Shown piece by piece: positions 56,278-64,000 of a DNA stretch of 64,000 nucleotides. The DNA is from Pedobacter chinensis. GTDB lineage: Bacteria; Bacteroidota; Bacteroidia; Sphingobacteriales; Sphingobacteriaceae. Below the pieces are notes generated by a model. It did not search any database. It had not been told where the DNA came from and saw only the letters and a list, made by a program, of their open reading frames with translations. The number at the start of each line of letters is the position of its first letter. Position 1 is the stretch's first letter. Both the position numbers and the translations under genes were made by a program. Location: the NCBI RefSeq assembly GCF_003339865.1, contig NZ_QPKV01000003.1, forward strand, positions 992,001 through 1,056,000, given 5' to 3'.

Positions 56278-56502
56278 ATGCCTACTTGCGAGTCTTATTG
56301 GCTGGAAAAGGGGGAACTTGTATTAGAACTATGGAATTGTTTTTTACATTTCTATTCAACCTATTGTCATTTAGAAAGCTTTTGGGAAAAAGAGAAGAAA
56401 TAACTGATGAAAAAATCATTAGATCAGCCGTATTTTTATTTCATTACACGTCAAGTTGGAAGTGGCCGATTAATGTTCAAACATGATGAAGTATTCCCAT
56501 AA
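56278..56502 (+). pseudogene. Small gene fragments downstream of toxin operon 2
   Basis: Two short frames follow each other: ATG 56278 to TAA 56403 (41 codons, starting MPTCESYWLEKGELVLELWN) and ATG 56407 to TAA 56502 (31 codons, MKKSLDQPYFYFITRQVGSG). Their sequences look protein-like (aromatic, acidic) rather than random, and they may be pieces of one gene broken by the stop at 56401. They could be the leftover of an orphan immunity gene, which often pile up after polymorphic toxin loci. No family is recognised. The rest of 55945-56619 apart from the terminator shows nothing. Confidence 0.3.
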
Positions 56503-56619
56503 AGAATACTAATCCGTTTTTATATGTCTCGTATATTAGAGTAGTAGACAAAATACCGCTAAAAAAAGTGACAATTTCGATAAAATTTACACGTAAGCAA
56601 TATCTTCAAAAGAGTGTAA

Positions 56620-57582
56620 TTATAAAAGGTCTTTAATAATCTTTTCTATAGATAATCCCTCAGCTTCAGCACGATAATTTCTAACAATACGATGGCGTAA
56701 AATAGGCTCAGCAACCGCTTGAACATCTTCAATATCAGGTGCATATTTACCTGAAATAGCTGCGTGACATTTTGCCCCCAAAACTAAAAATTGTGAAGCT
56801 CTTGGCCCGGCACCCCAACTGATATATTTATTTACAGCATCAGTAGAGAATTCACTGTTCGGGCGGGTTTTAGAGGCTAATTTTACTGCATATTCTAGCA
56901 CGTTATCCGTTACAGGGATATCACGGATCAACTTTTGAAAAAATTGAATGTCATCTGCATGGATGATCTTTTCCAATGGAGTAACCTTGTTCCCTGTGGT
57001 GTTTTTTACAATGTTTAACTCATCTGCAAAAGCAGGATAGTTTAACTGGATATTAAACATAAAACGATCCAATTGTGCTTCTGGCAAAGGATATGTTCCT
57101 TCCTGTTCAATTGGATTTTGAGTGGCCAAAACAAAGAAAGGCTTTGGTAGGATATGGGTTTGACCAGCAGCAGTAACTGCTTTCTCCTGCATGGCTTCTA
57201 AAAGTGCAGCCTGTGTTTTTGGAGGTGTACGGTTAATCTCATCGGCTAAGATGATATTTGAAAAGACAGGGCCTTTAATAAACTTAAAATGCCTGTCTTC
57301 TCCTAATATTTCAGCGCCAATAATGTCGCTTGGCATTAAATCCGGAGTAAACTGAATTCTGTTGAAATCGAGATCTAAAACTGAGGCTACAGTTTGAACA
57401 AGTAAGGTTTTAGCCAATCCGGGCACACCAACCAACAAACAATGTCCGTTACTGAAAATGGCGATTAAAACAGATTTTATGATGTCATCTTGACCAACTA
57501 CAACCTTGCTGATTTCGGCTTTAATGTTGTTGAAAGTAAGATGAAGTGCGTCAACGGCTTCTACTTCGTTCTTGTACTGCAT
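56620..57582 (-). CDS. MoxR-family AAA+ ATPase
   Basis: 320-aa MoxR/RavA-type AAA+ chaperone ATPase. Walker A GVPGLAKT (residues 52-59), Walker B ILADEINRTPPKTQAALLEAM (111 onward), sensor FFVLATQNPIEQEGTYPLPEAQLDR, and the C-terminal lid GAGPRASQFL. Such ATPases act with DUF58/VWA-domain partners, which are absent here; instead it is 5 bp downstream of the SurA-like gene, suggesting coexpression with envelope foldases. Confidence 0.94.
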   Translation of the reverse strand: MQYKNEVEAVDALHLTFNNIKAEISKVVVGQDDIIKSVLIAIFSNGHCLLVGVPGLAKTLLVQTVASVLDLDFNRIQFTPDLMPSDIIGAEILGEDRHFKFIKGPVFSNIILADEINRTPPKTQAALLEAMQEKAVTAAGQTHILPKPFFVLATQNPIEQEGTYPLPEAQLDRFMFNIQLNYPAFADELNIVKNTTGNKVTPLEKIIHADDIQFFQKLIRDIPVTDNVLEYAVKLASKTRPNSEFSTDAVNKYISWGAGPRASQFLVLGAKCHAAISGKYAPDIEDVQAVAEPILRHRIVRNYRAEAEGLSIEKIIKDLL

Positions 57583-57587
57583 TCGTA

Positions 57588-58952
57588 TTATTTTGCGGCT
57601 GTGGTTTTAGTCCAGATTTTTAATTCATCGCAGGTGTTAAATTCGTCGTCAATTTTAATATAAGTGCTTTCACGACGTTTCTCGAACCATTCGCTTAAAG
57701 TACGATTTATTTTGTCACTTTGAGCAGCATCTCTGATTTTTGGAAAATCCTGAGCCATGTTTGCCTTGTGTGGCGGAATTTTTGATTTTAAATAAAGCAA
57801 ACGATAACCTTGTTTGCCATCAGCAGCAGTATATAAATCTGGTTTAGAAATATCACCCACTTTCATGGTGTCAATCACTAAAAACACCGATGGATCTAAT
57901 CTGTCGATTGGAATAAATGTGGTTCTTGACTGAACATTTTCTGCGTTTAACATCATACCACCATTGTACTTAGATTCTTTGTTATCTGAATATAAATTTG
58001 CAGCAGTAGCGAAAGATAGTTTTCTAGACATGATGTTGTTATAAATACTATCTGCATGTAGTTTCAAACGTGTTAAACTTTCGGGCGTAGTGGCAGGTCT
58101 GATTAAAATATGGCGAGCATGAACCTGTTCACCACGTCGTTCAATTACCTGTAAAATATGGAAACCAAATTCTGTTTCAAATACAGGTGAAATTTCACCA
58201 GCTTTAAGTTTAAATGCCCAGGCAGTAAACTCTTTTGCCATCATGCTTCTATCGAAGAAACCTAAATCACCACCATCTGATGATGAACCCGGATCTTCTG
58301 AATAGGTTTTAGCCAATACTCCAAAATCGTCGCCACCTTTAATTCTTAAACGTAATGCCTCAATTTTATCATGGAATCGCTGCTTTTCTGCCCTGGTTAA
58401 TTTTGGGTCTAAAATGATTTCGCCAATTTCAACTTCCGTATTAAATTCGGGAATAGTATCGCCTAACGACTTGAAGTATTTTTCAACTTCCATTGGCGTT
58501 ACATTGATGTTTTCAGTGATTTTTGCCTGCATTTTTTGAGCAATTAACCCATCCTTAATGGTTGGTCTCATCTCATCTTTATATTGCAGAACAGATTTAT
58601 TTAAAAATTGCTCCAAACGTTCCTGTCCGCCGGCACGTTGCATCATTGAGCGCATACGTTTATCAACCTCATCATCAACCTGGCCATCTTCAACCATTAC
58701 TGAATCGATTTCGGCTTGCTGTTTTAAAAGCTTTTGAGTAAGCGTGTTTTGTAAAATCCTGCATTTTATACTTTCATCTGGCGGATTGCCCTGATAAAGA
58801 TATTGTGTGTATTCTTGATTGAGATCTGATAGTAAAATAATATTATTACCTACCACAGCAGCAACTTTATCGATGTTATGTTTCCCCGGTTGGGCATAAC
58901 TATTTAAAAACAAGCAAATTAATGCAGTTGCTGCTAAAAAAACTTTTTTCAT
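57588..58952 (-). CDS. SurA-like periplasmic peptidylprolyl isomerase
   Basis: 454 aa from ATG 58952, which starts the signal peptide MKKVFLAATALICLFLNSYAQ (the frame is open 15 codons further). SurA-type N-terminal domain (VAAVVGNNIILLSDLNQEY, LTQKLLKQQAEIDSVMVED), then two parvulin PPIase domains: around residues 170-270 (YSEDPGSSSDGGDLGFFDRS, FGFHILQVIERRGEQVHARH) and ~275-385 (ATAANLYSDNKESKYNGGMM). It acts as a chaperone for outer-membrane proteins. It lies in a minus-strand operon behind the PpiC-like gene. Confidence 0.92.
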   Translation of the reverse strand: MKKVFLAATALICLFLNSYAQPGKHNIDKVAAVVGNNIILLSDLNQEYTQYLYQGNPPDESIKCRILQNTLTQKLLKQQAEIDSVMVEDGQVDDEVDKRMRSMMQRAGGQERLEQFLNKSVLQYKDEMRPTIKDGLIAQKMQAKITENINVTPMEVEKYFKSLGDTIPEFNTEVEIGEIILDPKLTRAEKQRFHDKIEALRLRIKGGDDFGVLAKTYSEDPGSSSDGGDLGFFDRSMMAKEFTAWAFKLKAGEISPVFETEFGFHILQVIERRGEQVHARHILIRPATTPESLTRLKLHADSIYNNIMSRKLSFATAANLYSDNKESKYNGGMMLNAENVQSRTTFIPIDRLDPSVFLVIDTMKVGDISKPDLYTAADGKQGYRLLYLKSKIPPHKANMAQDFPKIRDAAQSDKINRTLSEWFEKRRESTYIKIDDEFNTCDELKIWTKTTAAK

Positions 58953-59004
58953 TCTATTTATTATATTTTGCAAATTTAATACTAATCCTTGTATCAATTA
59001 GATT

Positions 59005-59601
59005 TTACTGTTTAGCAAGTTTTCTCAACTCGTTTTCGTTAATCTTAATCTGATATTTTTCTTTAAGACCTTTAAGCCAGCTTTCCTCTAAACTTTGCTG
59101 GTAATCTGCTATTACCTGCCCTCTTATTTCGCTTAATGGTTTATTATAATTTTGTTGGTTTCTATTGTAAAAATCGTTCAAAGCCTGTTCATCATCCTGT
59201 GCCTTGTTCCAGATCTTTTGTTCGGATATGTTGAACATCAGCACACCCTCTTTGTATTCATTCAGCAAAAAATCCTGATCCTTATGATTTGCATTTGCTT
59301 TTTTATGCGTCATTAATGCATTTTCATAAGTTTTCACTTCTTCCTGATAAACCGGACTTTTATCAAGGCCCATTTCTCTTGCATCTAAAACTTTCAGTTT
59401 AAAATTTACATACAAATTTAAATAGTTCTGTAAGTTGGAGTAATCTGCGCTTACACTTCCATTATGGCTCTTTTTATAAGCCCATAGAAATTCTTTGGCA
59501 CTTATTGATTTACCATTTACCACAGCTACGTTTTGTGCAAACGAACAACTGAAAATAAAGCTAAAAATAAATAAGCAGTAAGCCTTCTTTAAGCAGAGCA
59601 C
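59005..59601 (-). CDS. Foldase-like protein without a parvulin domain
   Basis: About 198 aa if started at GTG 59601 (MLCLKKAYCLFIFSFIFSCS as signal peptide); a TTG at 59631 is the only alternative. The N-terminal part resembles the substrate-binding domain of SurA/PrsA proteins (VAVVNGKSISAKEFLWAYKK, NLYVNFKLKVLDAREMGLD) but the catalytic parvulin part is absent; a C-terminal segment IRGQVIADYQQSLEESWLKGL is the closing helix of such proteins. Probably a periplasmic chaperone working with the SurA-like protein encoded 52 bp downstream. Confidence 0.75.
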   Translation of the reverse strand: MLCLKKAYCLFIFSFIFSCSFAQNVAVVNGKSISAKEFLWAYKKSHNGSVSADYSNLQNYLNLYVNFKLKVLDAREMGLDKSPVYQEEVKTYENALMTHKKANANHKDQDFLLNEYKEGVLMFNISEQKIWNKAQDDEQALNDFYNRNQQNYNKPLSEIRGQVIADYQQSLEESWLKGLKEKYQIKINENELRKLAKQ

Positions 59602-59696
59602 TCTATAAATTTTAAGGGATAAAAGTAACAATTAGCGGCGCTATTATAAGATATTTAACTAATTTTAACAGAAATTATTATCCAACAAAAATACGA

Positions 59697-60350
59697 ATGG
59701 AAAACCAGGTTACCAACAATGCGAATGCTTTACGCTTATTTTTTACTGAAGATGTTTTTTTAGTGGAAGATGAAAACGTAAAAATACCCTCTGTTGTTGA
59801 TGTAAAGCCGATTTCCGATCCAATTATAAAGTCAGAAAATTTAGTTCAGGAAACCGTTATACAGCATGAAATTGATGTAACTTTAGCCGCTAAGCCTGTA
59901 GAATCTGTTAAAAACTACATTCCGGAAGCGGAAATTACGCATATTGTGGCAGAACCCAAAGCTTCAAAGATGTTCAGGTTTTTAGGTGGAAATAAGAAAT
60001 CGGTATTGATATTGGTTAATGATCAGTTGAATGATGTTAGCACTGAACAAGGGCGTGAGCTCCTCAGAAAAATTGTTAAAGCGGTTGATTTAAGCACACC
60101 CGATTTTGCGGTTGTTAACTATGCTCATTACCATGGAACAGATTTCATCGAACTGCATCAATTTTTTAAGCCTGCAATCATGCTTTCTTTCGGCGTTGAA
60201 ATTTCAGATTTAAAATTGAATCTAACCTGGCAAAATGAAGTGATCATTCATGAAACCACAAGAATAATTTTTGCTCCAAACCTTCATCATCTGGATAGCG
60301 ACTTGACCGCTAAAAAACTACTTTGGAGTAATCTCCAAAAAATTAAATAG
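59697..60350 (+). CDS. Conserved hypothetical protein
   Basis: 217-aa soluble protein, no signal peptide. The N-terminal ~100 residues are acidic and low complexity (VDVKPISDPIIKSENL); the C-terminal ~115 form an alpha/beta unit (KKSVLILVNDQLNDVSTEQG, ELHQFFKPAIMLSFGVEI, TRIIFAPNLHHLDSD). I do not recognise the family. It is divergent from the PpiC-like gene and followed by the CCCCTAA repeat tract and rdgB, with which it may be cotranscribed. Confidence 0.75.
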   Translation: MENQVTNNANALRLFFTEDVFLVEDENVKIPSVVDVKPISDPIIKSENLVQETVIQHEIDVTLAAKPVESVKNYIPEAEITHIVAEPKASKMFRFLGGNKKSVLILVNDQLNDVSTEQGRELLRKIVKAVDLSTPDFAVVNYAHYHGTDFIELHQFFKPAIMLSFGVEISDLKLNLTWQNEVIIHETTRIIFAPNLHHLDSDLTAKKLLWSNLQKIK

Positions 60351-60385
60351 GGTTACAGATATATTTGTAACACAAATTTGTTCAA

Positions 60386-60435
60386 CCCCTAACCCCTAAC
60401 CCCTAACCCCTAAACTTTAAACCCTAACCCCTAAA
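60386..60435 (+). repeat. CCCCTAA heptamer tandem repeat (telomere-like, G4 potential)
   Basis: Four perfect CCCCTAA units at 60386-60413, then the degenerate run ACTTTAAACCCTAACCCCTAAA up to 60435. The complementary strand is (TTAGGGG)n, capable in principle of G-quadruplex formation. It lies entirely in the gap before rdgB, 6 bp from its ATG. Confidence 0.9.
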
Positions 60436-60441
60436 CCTGTA

Positions 60442-61014
60442 ATGAAAAAACTCGTGTTTGCGACCAATAACCAACATAAAACAGATGAAATTAGGTTAGC
60501 ACTTTTAGGTCAGTACGATGTATTGAATTTGCAGGATATTGGCTGTACCGAAGATATTCCCGAAACCGCAGATACATTTGAAGGGAATGCAAGTTTGAAA
60601 AGTATGTATGTAGCCAAAAACTTCAATCTGGATTGCTTCGCAGATGATAGCGGTTTAGAAGTTGAAGCCTTGAATAATGAACCTGGTGTATATTCTGCCC
60701 GTTACAGTGGAAGTAGGGATAGCATGGAAAATATTCGATTGGTTTTGAATAAACTGAAGGGACAAGCAAACCGTAAAGCCAGATTTAAAACTGTTATTTC
60801 ATTAATGCTTAATGGACAAAATCATTTTTTTGAGGGGATAATTGAAGGCACAATCAGAGAAACCTTATCGGGTTCAAAAGGCTTTGGTTACGATCCTATT
60901 TTTCAACCTAATGGTTATGATATCACTTTTGCAGAAATGGATATGGCTGAAAAAAATAAGATTAGTCATAGGGCAATCGCACTTCAAAAAATGATTGATT
61001 TTTTGAAAGGCTAG
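60442..61014 (+). CDS. rdgB: Non-canonical purine NTP pyrophosphatase (Ham1/RdgB family)
   Basis: Cleans ITP and XTP from the nucleotide pool. 190 aa with the family motifs: VFATNNQHKTDEIRLAL at the N-terminus, FADDSGLEVEALNNEPGVYSA, GTIRETLSGSKGFGYDPIF, TFAEMDMAEKNKISHRAIAL. The CCCCTAA repeat tract immediately precedes the ATG, so the ribosome-binding region is made of repeat-derived sequence. Confidence 0.96.
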   Translation: MKKLVFATNNQHKTDEIRLALLGQYDVLNLQDIGCTEDIPETADTFEGNASLKSMYVAKNFNLDCFADDSGLEVEALNNEPGVYSARYSGSRDSMENIRLVLNKLKGQANRKARFKTVISLMLNGQNHFFEGIIEGTIRETLSGSKGFGYDPIFQPNGYDITFAEMDMAEKNKISHRAIALQKMIDFLKG

Positions 61015-61192
61015 GTTATTAAAAACTTTTTTCTTTGAGTGCTCCTTCGTAATGTGGTTTATATGTGTCGATACCTAAAAGAGCTATACATTAAAAACAG
61101 TGACAATCGGGCGTATAGCCATTCAAAATTAATTCATTAACCTGTATAGCTATATACGGATAAGACATTTGTTTAACTGTTGTAGTGACCAG

Positions 61193-61288
61193 GTTAACCC
61201 CTGCTTAACCCTTTGTTAACTCTTTCTGTACCCTTTGTTAACCCTTTCTATACCCTTTGTTAACCCTTTGCTTACCCCGGCTTAACCC
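61193..61288 (+). repeat. Degenerate tandem repeat of TTAACCCTTTGT / TACCCTTTCT units
   Basis: Successive 11-12-bp units such as TTAACCCTTTG, TTAACTCTTTCTG, TACCCTTTG, TTAACCCTTTCTA, TACCCTTTG, TTAACCCTTTGC, followed by CTTAACCC. It lies in the 1.5-kb gene-free stretch 61015-62530. No function is visible. Confidence 0.75.
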
Positions 61289-61440
61289 AAATGGTTAAGA
61301 AACAGTTAAGAAAAGGTAGAGGATTAGATGAAAAGCAGGCTATTCATCACGAGGAAATGTAATGGGATGATACTTCATAATCTCTGTCGTACATCCTCTG
61401 GCACACCGAAGGTTTAAGATAAAACTTTGTTGAGATTCCC

Positions 61441-62492
61441 GTCATTGCGAACTGAAGAAAAGGGATGTGGGTTGGTTCGATCATTTACTCGCTGCGGTTC
61501 CGTATTTTGATTTGGAGATTTTTCAGAGCCCAAGTGGAAGTGATATGAGAGGGTTTGTTGGAATGATTAGGGAAGTTAAAATCTTCTGGACAGCTGACCT
61601 AGACTGTCGTCATGCTGACCTGTAGCGAAGCGGAAAGCTACGAAGTAAATTTATTTTACAAATGGAGTTAGTGTTTTCAGTGGTCTTGTAGCTACTTCGT
61701 GGTCAGCATCTTTCCTGCTATTGGAGTGAAGCAATCTTTCCGATGCTTCAATTGGGATGACATTGATAGAACAGATTGCTTCGTCGTGCCTCCTGGCAAT
61801 GACGGTGTTCTGCGGGGTGCAAATTGAAGGTTTAAAATAGAACATCGTTGAAACGCTCGTCATTGCGAACTGAAGAAAAGACATGTGCGTTGGAGTGAAG
61901 CAATCTTTCCGATGCTGCAATTGGAGATAAATTGATAGTACAGATTGCTTCGTCGTGCCTCCTCGCAATGACGGTGTTCTGAGAGCCACATATTGAAGAT
62001 TTAAGTTAAGCTTGTTGAGATTCCCGTCATTGTGAACTGAAGAAAAGGGAAGTGGGTTGGAGTGAAGCAATCTTTCCGATGCTGCAATTGGAGATAAATT
62101 GATAGCACAGATTGCTTCGTCGTGCCTCCTCGCAGCGATGACGGTGTTCTGCGGGGCGCAAATTGAAGGTTTAAAATAGAACATTGTTGAAACGCTCGTC
62201 ATTGCGAACTGAAGAAAAGGGAAGTGGGTGAAGCAATCTTTCCGATGCTTCAATTGGGATGACATTGATAGAACAGATTGCTTCGTCGTTCCTCCTGGCA
62301 ATGACGGTGTTCTGCGGGGCGCAAATTGAAGGTTTAAGATAAAACATTGTCAAAACGCTCGTCATTGCGAACTGAAGAAAAGGGATGTGGGTTGGAGTGA
62401 AGCAATCTTTCCGACGCTTCAATTGGGATGACATTGATAGCACAGATTGCTTCGTCGTTCCTCCTCGCAGCAATGACGATATTCTGAGAACC
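61441..62492. repeat. Tandem array of ~165-bp palindromic units
   Basis: Units starting GTCATTGCGAACTGAAGAAA occur at 61441 (interrupted), 61859, 62026 (one base changed), 62198 and 62361, giving periods of 167, 172 and 163 bp. Within each unit the outer arms GTCATTGCGA / TCGCAATGAC and inner arms GAAGCAATCT / AGATTGCTTC are complementary, so each can fold as a hairpin. Spacer words (GAAGGTTTAAAATAGAACAT) are also repeated. Minus-strand frames of 100-216 codons through it are translations of the repeat and not genes. The rest of 61015-62530 has no coding potential. Confidence 0.88.
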
Positions 62493-62530
62493 TGGATTTA
62501 AACCGTCGCTATTTAGATAAATAGCAAAAC

Positions 62531-64000
62531 CTACAATTTCTCCACAACCTTCTTTGATGAATCTGGTTTTGGTAAAACAGGTTTGATCCCGAAATTAGCC
62601 GTATCTAAAGGTTTTCCTTCAGGTAAATTTTTATCCAGGTTGAGGTTTATTTTTTCGTTTAGCGCACCAACCTTTTTGGTTAGTGAAAGGCTAACTGTAT
62701 TTTTAGATGGCGTTGTTGTTTTGTTCGCCAGGGTTGTTTTAGGTGGAAGTGTTTTCAGATTTGCTTTAGGTTTCGCTTTGCCGGATGAACCTACAGCATC
62801 CTTTTTACTCTTCGGTCTTTCATTAGGCTTCCATGAAAATCCTTTCAAAACATGATCTTTTGCTATTTTATTCTCCGGATTTAAAGCACCCTCAACACCT
62901 TTGATGTAAACGATATCCTCAATATCATTTTCGTTATCCTTGAATATGAATTTAATACGGCTGCTTAGCGTTTGGTTCATTTCCTTATAAACCTTTGTGC
63001 TATCATCCTGAGTATAGTAAATACTTTCAGCGTTTCCATCAACATACATGGTTTTCAGCTTACCATCCTTAAAAAAGCCAGTCATTAACCTGCCTTTAAT
63101 CTGATTAAACCTCAACGAATCTTTTGGAGTATTCACTAAAAAAGCATTTCTAATGGCTTGCAGGTTGTTGAGTTTTTTATTCTTAAACTGAACATAAATG
63201 GTGTCAGCAATCTGTTGTGAACCCTCCGACCAAATAATTGGATTAATAAAACAACGTAAAGTAGAATCTGCACTGGTGTAAAATAAGCTGTCGGTTTTAG
63301 CCTGAATGTTGGTTTTGAAAATTTTAACGCCATGGTAAGCTTTAATAATACGCGCTTGAACGGTATCTGCAGGATTAAATTTTGCAGTATCATTTTTTAA
63401 ACCGGGCTTCAGGTTTACCAATGCTTTAGTTAAGCTGTCTGTTCCTGCGTTTTTCGTGATATTTTTGGAAAGACTATCAATCTTTGTTGTGCTTTTTACC
63501 ACATTTCCTGCTTTTGTCTTCAGCTGATTGGTCAAGCTGTCAGTTTTTAAATTTGGCAATTTTTTAACTATAGAATCGGCCTTGCTTTTTAAAAAATTCT
63601 CAGCACTATCTGGGTTTATTTTTGGCAAGGTTTTACTTAGCGAATCAACGTTTAAACTATCAATGCCTTTATCTGGAAATAAGCTTTGCTTATCTGCAGC
63701 TTCTGGCTCATCTTTTGATTTCTTTTTCGCCCTTTTATCATTTTTTGATTTACTTGCCGTTGGAGCCTTAATATTGATTGGTGCAGATGCAGGAGCATCA
63801 GGAGCTTCCTTTGTTTCCTTAGTTCCACCATCTTCATCATCTTCTCCAACCTCATTATCAGCTTTGATAGATATTTTGGGGATTAGCTTTAATGTTTTTT
63901 GTAAAACCATTTGAGTTTCTAAAGTATCGGCACCCATCCATAAACTATCTGGCTGTTTCTTTCCTTTTACCAATACCGAATCCTCTGTTCCGATACCTAA
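62531..64000 (-). CDS. OstA/LptA-like protein (5' end beyond the window)
   Basis: 490 codons present in the minus frame, open to the window edge; TTG 63973 is not needed as a start. The N-terminal visible part (SVLVKGKKQPDSLWMGADTL) is the repeat pattern of OstA/LptA-like periplasmic proteins that bind LPS. A ~150-residue Lys/Asp/Ser-rich linker with SLSK/DSL repeats follows. Then come further OstA-like strands (KTDSLFYTSADSTLRCFINP, DGNAESIYYTQDDS) and a basic, Pro-rich tail. It probably takes part in LPS transport with LptB encoded at 31795. Stop at 62531. Confidence 0.85.
   Translation of the reverse strand, partial: LGIGTEDSVLVKGKKQPDSLWMGADTLETQMVLQKTLKLIPKISIKADNEVGEDDEDGGTKETKEAPDAPASAPINIKAPTASKSKNDKRAKKKSKDEPEAADKQSLFPDKGIDSLNVDSLSKTLPKINPDSAENFLKSKADSIVKKLPNLKTDSLTNQLKTKAGNVVKSTTKIDSLSKNITKNAGTDSLTKALVNLKPGLKNDTAKFNPADTVQARIIKAYHGVKIFKTNIQAKTDSLFYTSADSTLRCFINPIIWSEGSQQIADTIYVQFKNKKLNNLQAIRNAFLVNTPKDSLRFNQIKGRLMTGFFKDGKLKTMYVDGNAESIYYTQDDSTKVYKEMNQTLSSRIKFIFKDNENDIEDIVYIKGVEGALNPENKIAKDHVLKGFSWKPNERPKSKKDAVGSSGKAKPKANLKTLPPKTTLANKTTTPSKNTVSLSLTKKVGALNEKINLNLDKNLPEGKPLDTANFGIKPVLPKPDSSKKVVEKL

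Noticed and set aside
60386..60435. A true telomere or replicon end
   Set aside because: It is internal, only ~50 bp long and flanked by normal genes on both sides, so a tandem repeat is the simpler reading.
61651..62473. Minus-strand frames of 216 and 100 codons across the repeat array
   Set aside because: They are translations of the tandem palindromic units (the same peptide phrases repeat with the DNA period), with no start signal or domain.
61441..62492. CRISPR array
   Set aside because: Units are ~165 bp, contiguous and palindromic, without short repeats separated by unique spacers, and no cas genes are present.

Overview
The window is a typical stretch of an AT-rich Bacteroidota chromosome, most likely a Sphingobacteriaceae (Pedobacter-like) genome. 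This is inferred from several things seen in the sequence: many genes preceded by the Bacteroidota -7 box TAnnTTTG, carboxypeptidase-regulatory-like and SusC-type signatures, lipoproteins with CKK/CKS-type lipoboxes, a LytTR two-component pair, and families common in that phylum (GH3-like, DUF1599, DoxX/BT_3928-like, CCC-motif membrane protein, bacilliredoxin). The genus is a guess from gene content. I saw no rRNA, tRNA, CRISPR array or intact insertion sequence.

Layout. 1-13 kb: edge-truncated ribH, a giant alpha-2-macroglobulin-like protein, a LytS/LytTR pair, a Spx/ArsC-like protein and an M1 peptidase. 13.3-18 kb: an accessory island. It holds a lipoprotein polymorphic toxin with an AHH nuclease end (frameshifted), an immunity-type gene and a third unknown gene, bracketed by two nearly identical copies of a ~376-bp chromosomal segment. 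18-36 kb: housekeeping genes (GtrA/GT39, pdxJ, DMT exporter, gcvP, YceI, MBL hydrolase, sulfatase, recJ, lptB, GH3, small membrane proteins, bacilliredoxin). 36-42 kb: cdaA and folP on the same strand, separated by a four-helix-bundle (S23-type) gene flanked by inverted arrays of short TTAAC-type repeats; then an operon DUF1599 - DoxX - ABC permease - aroK. 42-53 kb: carotenoid desaturase-like protein, a Crp-domain/M28-peptidase chimera, 2OG-Fe oxygenase, msrA, VOC protein, cysS, a QC-like M28 lipoprotein, a GDPD homologue lacking both active-site histidines, and a small His-rich membrane protein. 53-56.5 kb: a second lipoprotein toxin locus whose N-terminal carrier is homologous to the first but whose C-terminal domain is different (possibly PD-(D/E)XK), overlapped by a secreted LRR-like protein and followed by small gene fragments. 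56.6-64 kb: moxR, two periplasmic foldase-type genes, a conserved unknown, rdgB behind a telomere-like CCCCTAA tract, a 1-kb array of ~165-bp palindromic units, and the edge-truncated OstA/LptA-like gene.

Main point. The two toxin loci (14.3-17.4 kb and 53.35-55.9 kb) look like members of one lipoprotein-anchored polymorphic toxin family: same N-terminal half, Gly-rich linker and Cys-containing connector, with exchangeable C-terminal effector and exchangeable downstream protective gene. The first sits between direct repeats that fit a single-crossover (Campbell-type) integration of circular DNA. This is an inference from sequence comparison within the window; no database search was possible.
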